NCBI RefSeq assembly: GCF_049341065.1
Contig: NZ_JBMPIX010000002.1
Span: forward strand, 124,001 to 188,000
Direction of reading: 5' to 3'
Length of the DNA: 64,000 nucleotides
Source: Pacificoceanicola sp049341065
Lineage (GTDB): Bacteria > Pseudomonadota > Alphaproteobacteria > Rhodobacterales > Rhodobacteraceae
A program made the position numbers and the translations under genes. Shown here piece by piece: positions 1 through 7,441 of the stretch (its first letter is position 1; each line of letters opens with the position of its first letter). A model generated the notes under the pieces. It searched no databases. It was not told where the DNA came from and saw nothing but the letters and a program-made list of their open reading frames with translations.

Positions 1-101
1 CGGCAGAGGTTGTCGAAGAGACCAAAGCCAATCTGGCGGCTCGCGAAGAAGAAGAGGCGCAACTGAAAGAGGCTTTGGCCCGTTTGGCCGAAATCGGATG
101 A
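1..101 (+). CDS. valS: Valyl-tRNA synthetase, C-terminal end (partial)
   Basis: The open frame enters from the left edge and ends at TGA 99-101, giving the last 32 residues (from AEVVEETKANLAAREEE to ALARLAEIG). ValRS ends in a charged coiled-coil that contacts tRNA, with a pattern close to APxxVVEExxxxLAxxExxxAxLxxALxRL, and this tail fits it. The identification rests on that short coiled-coil only. Other charged helical tails could look alike, so it is likely but not certain. The start lies outside the window. Confidence 0.65.
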   Translation, partial: AEVVEETKANLAAREEEEAQLKEALARLAEIG

Positions 102-112
102 CATAGCCGGGC

Positions 113-130
113 GGCGGGGCTGACCCCGCC
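113..130 (+). terminator. GC-rich hairpin after valS
   Basis: A perfect 7-bp stem, GGCGGGG / CCCCGCC, with loop CTGA lies 11 bases after the valS stop. No T-run follows, so on its own it is a weak terminator. It may act with the next hairpin. Confidence 0.4.
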
Positions 131-148
131 GTCGCAACGGCATATTTC

Positions 149-190
149 AAGGCGCCCGGGCCTCTGGCCTTGGCGCCTTGTTCGTTTTCT
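149..190 (+). terminator. Putative Rho-independent terminator of valS
   Basis: AAGGCGCC at 149-156 pairs perfectly with GGCGCCTT at 172-179. The T-rich stretch TTGTTCGTTTTCT follows. It sits between the end of valS and the converging minus-strand ThDP enzyme gene and could stop transcription from the left. Confidence 0.55.
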
Positions 191-220
191 GGGATGGCAA
201 GCTCTCGAAAAGGTCCGTGA

Positions 221-1807
221 TCAGACCAGAGCCGATGTCATACGGATCAAAGTAGGCCGCCCGGCGGTAAACGCCGTGATCAGCGCGCTTTGCAGATCGG
301 CGAGCGTCTCAGGCTGAACGGACTCCGCGCCATAGGCCTTGGCCAGCGCAAGAAAGTCAGGGTTGCGGGCAACCACGGCGTTGGGCGCGATTTGTGAGCG
401 GACCATGCTGTCTTCGATCTCGCCAAGTTTGCCGTTGTCCCACAGCAGGATGGGCAGAGAAAGGCCAAGCTCGACCGCTGTTCCCAGTTCCGGCAGGGTG
501 TATTGCAGCCCGTAATCGCCAAGGATCGCGCAGGTGGGCAAGCCCGGGCGGGCGACAGCGCCGCCAATCGCCGCAGGCAAGGCATACCCCAGCGTGCCGA
601 AACCGTAAGGGTGATGCCAATGACCGGGGCGCGGCATGTCCCAGACCTCTTTGGCACCATAGGCAAATTGCGTCATGTCCGAATAGATCATCGCGTCATC
701 GGGCATCACTTCGCGCAGGGCATCGGTTATCTCGACAATGCCCGGGCGCTCAGCGCGGATTTCTGCGCGCCAATGGGCGCGGGTTTTGGCAATCTCGGCG
801 GCGTCCCAGCAGGGCGGGCGATCTTCGGTGCGAGCCGGGATGGCGATGGACATGGCCTTCAGAAAAGCGCCAGCCTCGGCTTGAATGGCGCTGTCAGCTG
901 TCCGGCATTGCGCCAGCACTTCGGGATCAATGTCGATGCGGATCATAGGGCAGTCATGGCCCAAGGCGTCGCGCCAAAGGTCCACCTCGGACAGTTCGGT
1001 GCCAACCGCGACGACCAAATCAGCCTCGGCGGCGATGCGTGCGCTGCCTTCCCGCGCCAGATAAGAGCCAAGGAACAAGGGATAATCCGCCGGCACAAGG
1101 CCGCGGCCCGCATAGGTGGTCAAACCCGCCGCACCGGTTTGACGCAGCACCTCGGGAATGGCTAGGGCCGCTGATTTGGCACCGCCACCAAAAACGAACA
1201 GCGGTTTTTTTGCGCCAAGCACCGCTTCGATCACCGCGTAAAGATCTTCATTGGAGGCCCGTGCCTTTCGGACAACCGGCGCAGCATCGGGCGCAGGCTC
1301 AGCCAGGCTTCCGAGCAGGTCAATCGGGACATGGATGGCTTTGGGTCTGGGACGCCGGGAGGAGAATTCCGACAAAGCCCGGTCAATCAACTGATAGGCG
1401 GCAGCTGCGCTGCGGGCCTCAAGCGACCAATCGCAAACCGTGGCCCCTGCCCCGCACTGATCAAGCATCTGGTGCAATTGTCCGCGCCGCGCCGCGGTTT
1501 CATCGAGACACGAAGCAAGAGCGAGCACCGGAACCGAATCCGAGTAGGCCTGCCCAAGACCGGTCATGGCATTCAGAAAGCCCGGTCCGGTGATCAGGTA
1601 GCACACACCCGGCTGCCCCGTGGCGCGGGCATAGCCATCGGCCATAAATGCCGCACCCTGTTCGTGCCGGGCCAGAACGTGGCGAATGCCAGCCTCTTCA
1701 ATGCCGCGATACATTTCGACGTTGTGCACCCCGGGGATGCCAAAGATCACTTCGACGCCGCGCGTCTTGAGCATATGGGAGATCTGCGCACCCAATGGTT
1801 TTTGCAT
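221..1807 (-). CDS. ThDP-dependent decarboxylase/acetolactate synthase family (AruI-like)
   Basis: A 528-aa enzyme with the three-domain layout of acetolactate synthase-type ThDP enzymes. The N-terminal pyrimidine-binding domain carries FGIPGVHNVEMYRG and the cofactor-activating Glu49 in RHEQGAAFMADGYAR. A central Rossmann-like domain follows, then a C-terminal PP domain with GDYGLQYTLPELG in place of the usual GDG motif and its distal Asn in LLWDN. The GIPGVH..E.YRG signature resembles AruI, the 2-ketoarginine (5-guanidino-2-oxopentanoate) decarboxylase, more than IlvB. An anabolic role is unlikely because there is no partner small subunit. An upstream in-frame extension exists, but Met at 1807 is chosen because its ATG overlaps the trkH stop (TGATG), indicating coupling. 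The exact substrate is inferred. Confidence 0.75.
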   Translation of the reverse strand: MQKPLGAQISHMLKTRGVEVIFGIPGVHNVEMYRGIEEAGIRHVLARHEQGAAFMADGYARATGQPGVCYLITGPGFLNAMTGLGQAYSDSVPVLALASCLDETAARRGQLHQMLDQCGAGATVCDWSLEARSAAAAYQLIDRALSEFSSRRPRPKAIHVPIDLLGSLAEPAPDAAPVVRKARASNEDLYAVIEAVLGAKKPLFVFGGGAKSAALAIPEVLRQTGAAGLTTYAGRGLVPADYPLFLGSYLAREGSARIAAEADLVVAVGTELSEVDLWRDALGHDCPMIRIDIDPEVLAQCRTADSAIQAEAGAFLKAMSIAIPARTEDRPPCWDAAEIAKTRAHWRAEIRAERPGIVEITDALREVMPDDAMIYSDMTQFAYGAKEVWDMPRPGHWHHPYGFGTLGYALPAAIGGAVARPGLPTCAILGDYGLQYTLPELGTAVELGLSLPILLWDNGKLGEIEDSMVRSQIAPNAVVARNPDFLALAKAYGAESVQPETLADLQSALITAFTAGRPTLIRMTSALV

Positions 1808-3255
1808 CAGTCTCTCCAGAAACGTACGGTGAAGATGGCAAAGACGGCCAGAACCTCCAGCCGTCCAGTCAGCATAGCAAAGCTCAGCATCCATTTCGCC
1901 GCGTCGTTCAGCCCGGCAAAATTGCCTGCCGGGCCAATTTGATCCCCCAGTCCGGGGCCGATATTGGCGATCGCCGTCGCTGCGCCGGACACCGAAGTGA
2001 TAAAGTCCAGTCCGGTCAGCGCCAAAGCGACGGACAAAACCCCCATCGACACGACGAAGAACACGAAAAAGGACATCACGGAACTGAGGACCTCATCTGT
2101 GACGGGGCGGCCCTGGAATTGCGGCGTGAACACCCCGTGGGGCGAATAGATTCGTTTCAGCTGCACCTTGATCGACGCGAAAAGCAACTGATAGCGGAAG
2201 ATCTTGACCGAACACGCGGTCGACCCTGCACAGCCTCCAATCAGCCCGATAAAGAAGAACAGCATGATCAGGAACGGCCCCCACTGCATGTAATCCACGC
2301 TGGCATAGCCGGTGCCGGAAATGATCGAGGTGATGTTGAACAGCGCCTCGCGCACAACCTGTTCAGGATGGTGTGGAAAAATCCATAGCAGGGAGATCGA
2401 GGTTACCACGACAAGCACGCCAATGGTGATCAAGAAGACCTGGACCTGCGTGTCGCGGAACAAGGCGGTCTGATTGCCCGCGACCATTTGCACATAGCGG
2501 ACAAACGGCAGGGCCGCGAGGATCATGAAAACCGATGCAACATATTCCGCTGGTCCCGAGAACGTGCTGAAAGATGCATCGTAATTGGCAAAGCCGCCGG
2601 TCGACATGGTCGTCAACGCGTGCACAGACGCGTCAAAGGCGTTCATACCGCACAACAGGTAGGATGCAGCGCACAGCAGGGTGAGCGTGACATAAATTGT
2701 GGAAATGGACGAGGAAATCTGCGTTGCGCGCGGCAGAATTTTGCCCATCGTCTCAAAGGCTTCCGTCCTGAAAATCTGCATACCGCCAACACGCAGTTCA
2801 GGCAGGAACACCATCGCGACCACGATGATGCCGATGCCGCCCAACCATTGCATCAACCCCCGCCAAAGCAGCAGGCCCTTGGGCAGCGTCTCCAGTCCGG
2901 ACAGCACTGTCGATCCGGTGGTGGTCATCCCTGACATCGCTTCGAAATAAGCATCGGTAAAGCTGGACTGGGTGGCGCCAAGATAAAATGGCAAGGCCCC
3001 GAAGACCGGCAAAGCGGCCCAGACGCCAACCGTCAAAAGGAAGGTCTGCTGGATTGTCAGCCCTTCCTTGACGGCGTTTCGGCAGGCCAGCGCTGTCAAA
3101 GCGCCGACCAACATGGTGATAACCGAGCTTTCGAAGAACACAGGCCAATGATTTCGCCCTTCGGCGATATCCACAAGCATCGGCAGCAGCATGGTGGCGC
3201 CAAGACAAGCCACAAGCAGGCCGATCACATAGGCGACGGGGCGAATATCGAACAT
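1807..3255 (-). CDS. trkH: TrkH-type potassium uptake protein
   Basis: A 482-aa polytopic inner-membrane protein of the TrkH/KtrB family, the channel-like subunit of low-affinity K+ uptake that works with the NAD-binding TrkA. About ten hydrophobic segments and the repeated pore-loop pattern (MTTTGSTVLSG, MSTGGFANYD, ISGTGYASVD, ATAIANIGPGLG) place selectivity-filter glycines in each repeat. Met at 3255 gives the usual family length; a GTG at 3297 would add 14 residues. Its TGA shares a base with the ATG of the ThDP gene, so the two are translated from one message. No trkA lies nearby. Confidence 0.92.
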   Translation of the reverse strand: MFDIRPVAYVIGLLVACLGATMLLPMLVDIAEGRNHWPVFFESSVITMLVGALTALACRNAVKEGLTIQQTFLLTVGVWAALPVFGALPFYLGATQSSFTDAYFEAMSGMTTTGSTVLSGLETLPKGLLLWRGLMQWLGGIGIIVVAMVFLPELRVGGMQIFRTEAFETMGKILPRATQISSSISTIYVTLTLLCAASYLLCGMNAFDASVHALTTMSTGGFANYDASFSTFSGPAEYVASVFMILAALPFVRYVQMVAGNQTALFRDTQVQVFLITIGVLVVVTSISLLWIFPHHPEQVVREALFNITSIISGTGYASVDYMQWGPFLIMLFFFIGLIGGCAGSTACSVKIFRYQLLFASIKVQLKRIYSPHGVFTPQFQGRPVTDEVLSSVMSFFVFFVVSMGVLSVALALTGLDFITSVSGAATAIANIGPGLGDQIGPAGNFAGLNDAAKWMLSFAMLTGRLEVLAVFAIFTVRFWRD

Positions 3256-3353
3256 GAACGCAGGCTTGGCCTCAGCGCGCGAGGCTGTCAAGCGCACAGG
3301 TGTCTCAGGCAGGTTTCGAGACTGGAAAACGGGCTACCCACCGGCCCGCTGCG

Positions 3354-3578
3354 TCAGTTCAACAGATCTCGAAAAACATGCGGCAGGATATCGTCGCGGT
3401 GGAGACCCATATCGGCCAGTTCTTCATCGCTGGCGGCCTCAAGCACGATGATTTCGCGCAAGCGCGCCTTGCGCATCTTGCCGGGGTTGAAGCCAAGCCC
3501 GATTGACGCAAAGTAGTTGTCGATCTTGCTTCCAAGGGATGCATGGCCCATCCCGATTTGTACGTTGTGTCGCGGCAT
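3354..3578 (-). CDS. DUF1127 (YjiS-like) small protein
   Basis: A 74-aa protein ending in a DUF1127-type segment: EEELADMGLHRDDI-like text (seen as SDEELADMGLHRDDILPHVF) after a basic RKARLREIIVLEAAS helix. DUF1127 proteins are short arginine-rich regulators, some binding RNA in carbon or phosphate metabolism; their role here is unknown. Start at 3578 is preferred because AGGAGG sits about ten bases upstream. Longer in-frame starts lack a ribosome site. It is 98 bp downstream of trkH's 5' end, on the same strand. Confidence 0.75.
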   Translation of the reverse strand: MPRHNVQIGMGHASLGSKIDNYFASIGLGFNPGKMRKARLREIIVLEAASDEELADMGLHRDDILPHVFRDLLN

Positions 3579-3693
3579 TTCCGGAAACCTCCTGTAGGAC
3601 AATCGGTTTCCTCCCATCACGTGCAGCATGGCACAGAAATCATGAGAATACTGTAAATGCTGGCCTCACAAAGGCGATATCAGGCAATAGTGC

Positions 3694-3721
3694 ACAAAAA
3701 ACGCCCACCAAAAGGCGGGCG
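3694..3721 (-). terminator. Rho-independent terminator of folE2
   Basis: Read on the minus strand, CGCCCGCC and GGTGGGCG form an 8-bp stem with one mismatch around loop TTTT. A run of T follows (plus-strand A-run 3695-3701). It lies 25 bases after the folE2 stop. Confidence 0.8.
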
Positions 3722-3745
3722 CTTGGGACTAGGTCACAGGCTGTC

Positions 3746-4843
3746 TTATCCGACGTGGAAAAGCGTCGAAAACAGTTTCGGATCAAGGCTTTGTGCTGCA
3801 AACAAGTCGCCCTCGGTCAGCACCGAAACGGCGTCGTGCGAATGCAGGCTTTCCTGATGGCTCGCTACAACGCGATAATCGCCGATCCGCTCATCAGCCT
3901 GACAGATTTGGGCAAAAAGCCGCGCAGCATCTTCGACGAAAATCGGGTTTGCAGCGTTCAACTCGGCAAAGGCCTGTTCGTCCTCACGCTTGACCATGAC
4001 CTGAGTTTCGGTCGGAACGACCGCGCGGCACATGTCGATCAGATCCTCGAACCACAGGCATTTGCCTGAGCTGACCTCGGCCGATATCCGGGCCACCGAG
4101 CGCTGAGAATGCGGTGTCGCCAATTGACCCCGCTCGCGGCGGGCGTGTTCTGACAGCTCCAGCGAACAGGGGCAGGTCGATGAATACACATAGTCGAGAT
4201 GCATGATCTTGCGACGCACCCCGTCCACCTCGACCAATTCCAGCGCGATGTCGTAGTACTGATAGCCCGACAGGCCCGAGCGCAGCGACTTGACCTTCAT
4301 TGGGAAGGAAAAGCGCATGTTGATGCGGGCGTCAAAGGATTCGAGATCGGATTTGTAGTCGTCCAGCGCCGCTTCGATCACCTCAAAGCTGAAGGTCTTG
4401 TCTGCGTGCGTGTAGAACGAGCGCATGATGCGGGACATGTTGATGCCCTTCTTGTCGGCCTCAAGGCTGACGGTCCCGGTGACGCTGGTTTCCAGCGTCA
4501 AATCGCCATTGTCGCGGGTATGGTATTGCAGCGGCAGGCGGAAATTGGAAATCCCCACGTGCTGAATGGCCCGGTTCGCCCCCTTGATCAGCGAGGACGG
4601 CCCGTTTTGCAGATCGGGCAGCGTATCCTTGTAGGCCGGATCGGCCTCGAACTCTTCGGGATAGGCCCGACGCAGCGCCGGATAGTCCGCAGGGGCAGTC
4701 TCGACAAGGCGCGACACGACAGGGTCGAGATCGTTGATCTCATCCCCGTCCGAGTCGCCTGCCCATTTACGCAACAGCGCCAGCGCCTCTTCAGCCTCAG
4801 CACGGCTGGGTTTCCGGTCAATGTCCGGCGTATGCATGTTCAT
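3746..4843 (-). CDS. folE2: GTP cyclohydrolase FolE2
   Basis: A 365-aa GTP cyclohydrolase of type IB (FolE2/DUF198). It makes 7,8-dihydroneopterin triphosphate from GTP, the first step of folate synthesis and also a source for queuosine. Family features seen are the catalytic Cys region DYVYSSTCPCSLELSEHAR, the GQLATPHSQRSVARI segment after it, and the substrate-binding core from about residue 85 (QHVGISNFRLPLQY). FolE2 differs from FolE in metal use and is common in Rhodobacteraceae. A GAGGGGG element precedes the ATG at 4843. It ends in a strong terminator and stands alone; folB and folP are near 52 kb. Confidence 0.95.
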   Translation of the reverse strand: MNMHTPDIDRKPSRAEAEEALALLRKWAGDSDGDEINDLDPVVSRLVETAPADYPALRRAYPEEFEADPAYKDTLPDLQNGPSSLIKGANRAIQHVGISNFRLPLQYHTRDNGDLTLETSVTGTVSLEADKKGINMSRIMRSFYTHADKTFSFEVIEAALDDYKSDLESFDARINMRFSFPMKVKSLRSGLSGYQYYDIALELVEVDGVRRKIMHLDYVYSSTCPCSLELSEHARRERGQLATPHSQRSVARISAEVSSGKCLWFEDLIDMCRAVVPTETQVMVKREDEQAFAELNAANPIFVEDAARLFAQICQADERIGDYRVVASHQESLHSHDAVSVLTEGDLFAAQSLDPKLFSTLFHVG

Positions 4844-4967
4844 GGGGATCCCCCCTCACCCGTCGTCGTTCTAGTCATAGATAGGAACTGCGTGTAACAA
4901 TTTCCATTCATGCCTAGTATTACGCGAAAAACGACCTGCCGGATCATTAATTCCGAAGGCCGGCGGA

Positions 4968-6161
4968 TCAAACCGCCTCAAGCGCTCCCAGAATATCGTC
5001 GATCAGATCCTGCACATCCTCCAGCCCCACAGAGAAACGCACCAACCCGGGCGTAATACCCAGCATGTCTTTCTGCTCTTGCGGCAGGCGCTGGTGGGTG
5101 GTGGTTGCCGGATGGGTCGCGATGGATTTTGTATCCGCGAAGTTGTTGGAAATCAGAACGGTTTCCAGAGCGTTCAGGAAACGAAAGCAGGCGTCCTTGC
5201 CGCCTTTGACGTCAAAGGCCAGAACGGTGCCGCCCGCCTCGGACTGCTGGCAGGCCAGCGCGTACTGCGGGTGGTTCTTGTGCGTGGGGTAGCGGACTGC
5301 GTTCAATTTGGCGTGACCGGACAGAGCCTCGGCCAGTTGCAGGGCGCCCGCAGCCTGTGCACGCACACGAAGCTCCATGGTTTCCAGCGCCTTGAGGTGC
5401 GTCCACGCGGTAAACGGGTTCATCGCGCCGCCGGTGTGCTTCATATAGGCTTCGATCGGGCCGCGGATCAGATCACGCGGCCCGCAGATCACACCGCCCA
5501 GCATCCGCCCCTGCCCGTCAACGTGCTTGGTGGTCGAGACGATGGCGATGTCAGCGCCGCAGTCCCTGGCGTAGGAAAAGACCGGCGTGGCCATGGCGTC
5601 ATCGACCAGAACCAGCGCGCCAACCGCATGAGCGGCCTTGCAGACATAGGCAAGGTCGATGACCTCAAGCGTTGGGTTCGAGATCGATTCGAGGAACACC
5701 AGCCGCGTGTCAGGCCGCAACGCCGCATCCCACGCCGCGTTGTCGGTGCCGTCGACCATCGTGATCTCGACCCCGAAACGGGCCAGAATATCCTCAAGCA
5801 CATAAAGGCACGAGCCGAAGAGCGCGCGCGATGCGACCACATGATCGCCAGCCTTCAGCAAGGACGTCAAAGCGCCATTGACCGCCGCCATGCCGGACGC
5901 GCAGGCAAAGGCATCTTCATAACCCAGATAACCGCTGATCCTGTCTTCGAACATGCGCATGGTCGGGTTGCCGTAGCGCGCATAGATGAACTCGTCCTCG
6001 CCGACCTTGATAAAGCGCGCTTCGGCTTGCTCGGCGGTCTCGTAGACAAAACCCTGGGTCAGAAAGATCGCCTCGGAGACCTCGTTCCACTGGCTGCGTC
6101 TGGTCCCGCCGTGCACCAGTTTCGTCCGTTTGCCCTGCTGTCGTTTGCCTTGTTCGCTCAT
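4968..6161 (-). CDS. metZ: O-succinylhomoserine sulfhydrylase
   Basis: A 397-aa PLP enzyme of the Cys/Met metabolism family, joining O-succinylhomoserine with sulfide to give homocysteine. The Schiff-base lysine is Lys212 in STTKHVDGQGR, Asp187 (VLVDDAMATP) holds the pyridine nitrogen, and YARYGNPT and CASGMAAV bind the phosphate region. HVDGQGRMLGG is typical of MetZ rather than cystathionine synthase. The ATG at 6161 is chosen over longer reading because GGAGG lies ten bases upstream and because the extra N-terminal codons overlap a SAM-II riboswitch, which places them in the leader. Confidence 0.92.
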   Translation of the reverse strand: MSEQGKRQQGKRTKLVHGGTRRSQWNEVSEAIFLTQGFVYETAEQAEARFIKVGEDEFIYARYGNPTMRMFEDRISGYLGYEDAFACASGMAAVNGALTSLLKAGDHVVASRALFGSCLYVLEDILARFGVEITMVDGTDNAAWDAALRPDTRLVFLESISNPTLEVIDLAYVCKAAHAVGALVLVDDAMATPVFSYARDCGADIAIVSTTKHVDGQGRMLGGVICGPRDLIRGPIEAYMKHTGGAMNPFTAWTHLKALETMELRVRAQAAGALQLAEALSGHAKLNAVRYPTHKNHPQYALACQQSEAGGTVLAFDVKGGKDACFRFLNALETVLISNNFADTKSIATHPATTTHQRLPQEQKDMLGITPGLVRFSVGLEDVQDLIDDILGALEAV

Positions 6162-6237
6162 CTCTTCGTCCTCCGGGCGCAATGGCCCAATAAAAAAGCC
6201 CCGATCGCGGTCAAAGCGAAAGGAGCCCTTCGTCTGA

Positions 6238-6290
6238 CCTTTTAGCGGAAGGATTAACGTGGCCCGCAATCCGGTAACAAATCGCCACGA
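6238..6290 (-). promoter_or_regulatory. SAM-II riboswitch in the metZ leader
   Basis: On the minus strand the leader contains, in order, CGTGGCGATTTG, an ACCGGATTGC loop, GCCACGTTAA and, eight bases on, GCTAAAAGG. These match the conserved parts of the SAM-II (metA motif) aptamer: helix P1 from CGTGG (6289-6285) with CCACG (6262-6258), and the A/U-rich segments that form the H-type pseudoknot around S-adenosylmethionine. SAM-II elements precede metA/metZ/metC genes in Alphaproteobacteria and lower expression when SAM is high. The aptamer ends 76 bases before the metZ ATG. A T-run (plus-strand A-run 6192-6197) lies between, but I cannot draw a convincing terminator stem, so whether control is transcriptional or translational is open. 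Confidence 0.88.
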
Positions 6291-6410
6291 ACGTCGCTTA
6301 GATCCGTTGCGCGATAAAATCAAGGGCGTCACGCAGGTGTAACCAAAGCTTCACGAATACATCGCAGCCTTCTGAGAGGCTAAGCACACAAGATGTAGTG
6401 AGACACGGGC

Positions 6411-7358
6411 ATGCCCCTTCTACAAATCAATGCGAGCACCTCTCAGATGCGCCTGCATGGGGCGACCGCGCCGCTGGTGCCATCGTTGCGCCGTGCGCTG
6501 GCCGCTGATCCCGGTCCTGTTACGGTGATGGTGCATGGGTACAAATACCAGCCCGGCGACCCGCTGCATTGCCCCTATACCGGCATCCTGTCGCGCCAAC
6601 CGCGCGGTCTGGGCCGGCGGGTGGTCAGTTGGCCGCGGCACCTTGGACTACGCGGCCAAAGCGGCGAAGGGCTGGGCATCAGTTTTGGCTGGGACGCGCG
6701 CGGTACAATCTGGCGGGCGTGGCGGCGCGCTGCGAGCGCCGGAGAGCAACTTGCCGACCTGCTGGCACAGCTGCACAAACTGGCGCCCGAGCGCTCTATC
6801 CACATTGTCGCGCATTCGCTGGGGGCCCGCGTTGCCCTGCGCGCCATCCATCAAAGCCGCCCCGGCACCGTGCGCAGCGCAATCCTTCTGGCGGCGGCCG
6901 AGTTCGAGGATACAGCAAAGGCAGCCCTGATGGCGGGCGGATGCCAGACCCAGCTCTTGAATGTGACCAGCCGGGAAAACGACCTGTTCGATTTCTTGCT
7001 AGAACGCGCAATCCGCAAGCCCTGTCGCCACGCACATATGCTGGGGCACGGCGGGTTGATACACGGCAACCTTACGACGCTGGAACTTGACGATCCGGCA
7101 AGCCTGCGTGCCCTGCGCCGCGCGGGATTTCCCATTGCGCAGCCGATGCGCCGCGTCTGCCATTGGTCGCCCTATCTGCGCCCCGGGGTCTTTCCGCTGT
7201 ATCGGGCCCTGCTGCGCGGCAGCCTGCAAATGGGCAATCTCCGCGCCTTGTTGCCATTGGACCGCAGTCCGCGCTGGTCACGCCTGGCCCCGCATTTCCC
7301 CGCAATTGTCCAAGCGCCCAAAGACCGGGCGGTAAGACGCGCAATCGGGCAGTTCTGA
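6411..7358 (+). CDS. Alpha/beta hydrolase of unknown substrate
   Basis: A 315-aa soluble protein with an alpha/beta hydrolase core. The oxyanion-side MVHGYKYQPGD lies near residue 40 and the nucleophile elbow is AHSLGARVALRA (Ser near 137). Later His residues (MLGHGGLIHG) could complete a triad with Asp/Glu. HGYKYQPGD-type proteins resemble the DUF900 group of hydrolases. No signal peptide is seen. It is divergent from metZ and lies 83 bp before the antiporter gene, probably as a short operon. The substrate cannot be named. Confidence 0.8.
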   Translation: MPLLQINASTSQMRLHGATAPLVPSLRRALAADPGPVTVMVHGYKYQPGDPLHCPYTGILSRQPRGLGRRVVSWPRHLGLRGQSGEGLGISFGWDARGTIWRAWRRAASAGEQLADLLAQLHKLAPERSIHIVAHSLGARVALRAIHQSRPGTVRSAILLAAAEFEDTAKAALMAGGCQTQLLNVTSRENDLFDFLLERAIRKPCRHAHMLGHGGLIHGNLTTLELDDPASLRALRRAGFPIAQPMRRVCHWSPYLRPGVFPLYRALLRGSLQMGNLRALLPLDRSPRWSRLAPHFPAIVQAPKDRAVRRAIGQF

Positions 7359-7441
7359 AGTTTCAGCCGCCCTCGGGCTGTTGCCTTTGCCCGCCGCTAA
7401 GGCCCATCATGCAGGAACAGGCGCAAAGGGCAAAAAACAAC

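Noticed and set aside
5079..6245. Plus-strand frame of 388 codons over metZ
   Set aside because: Antisense to metZ and partly across the SAM-II leader; no motif.
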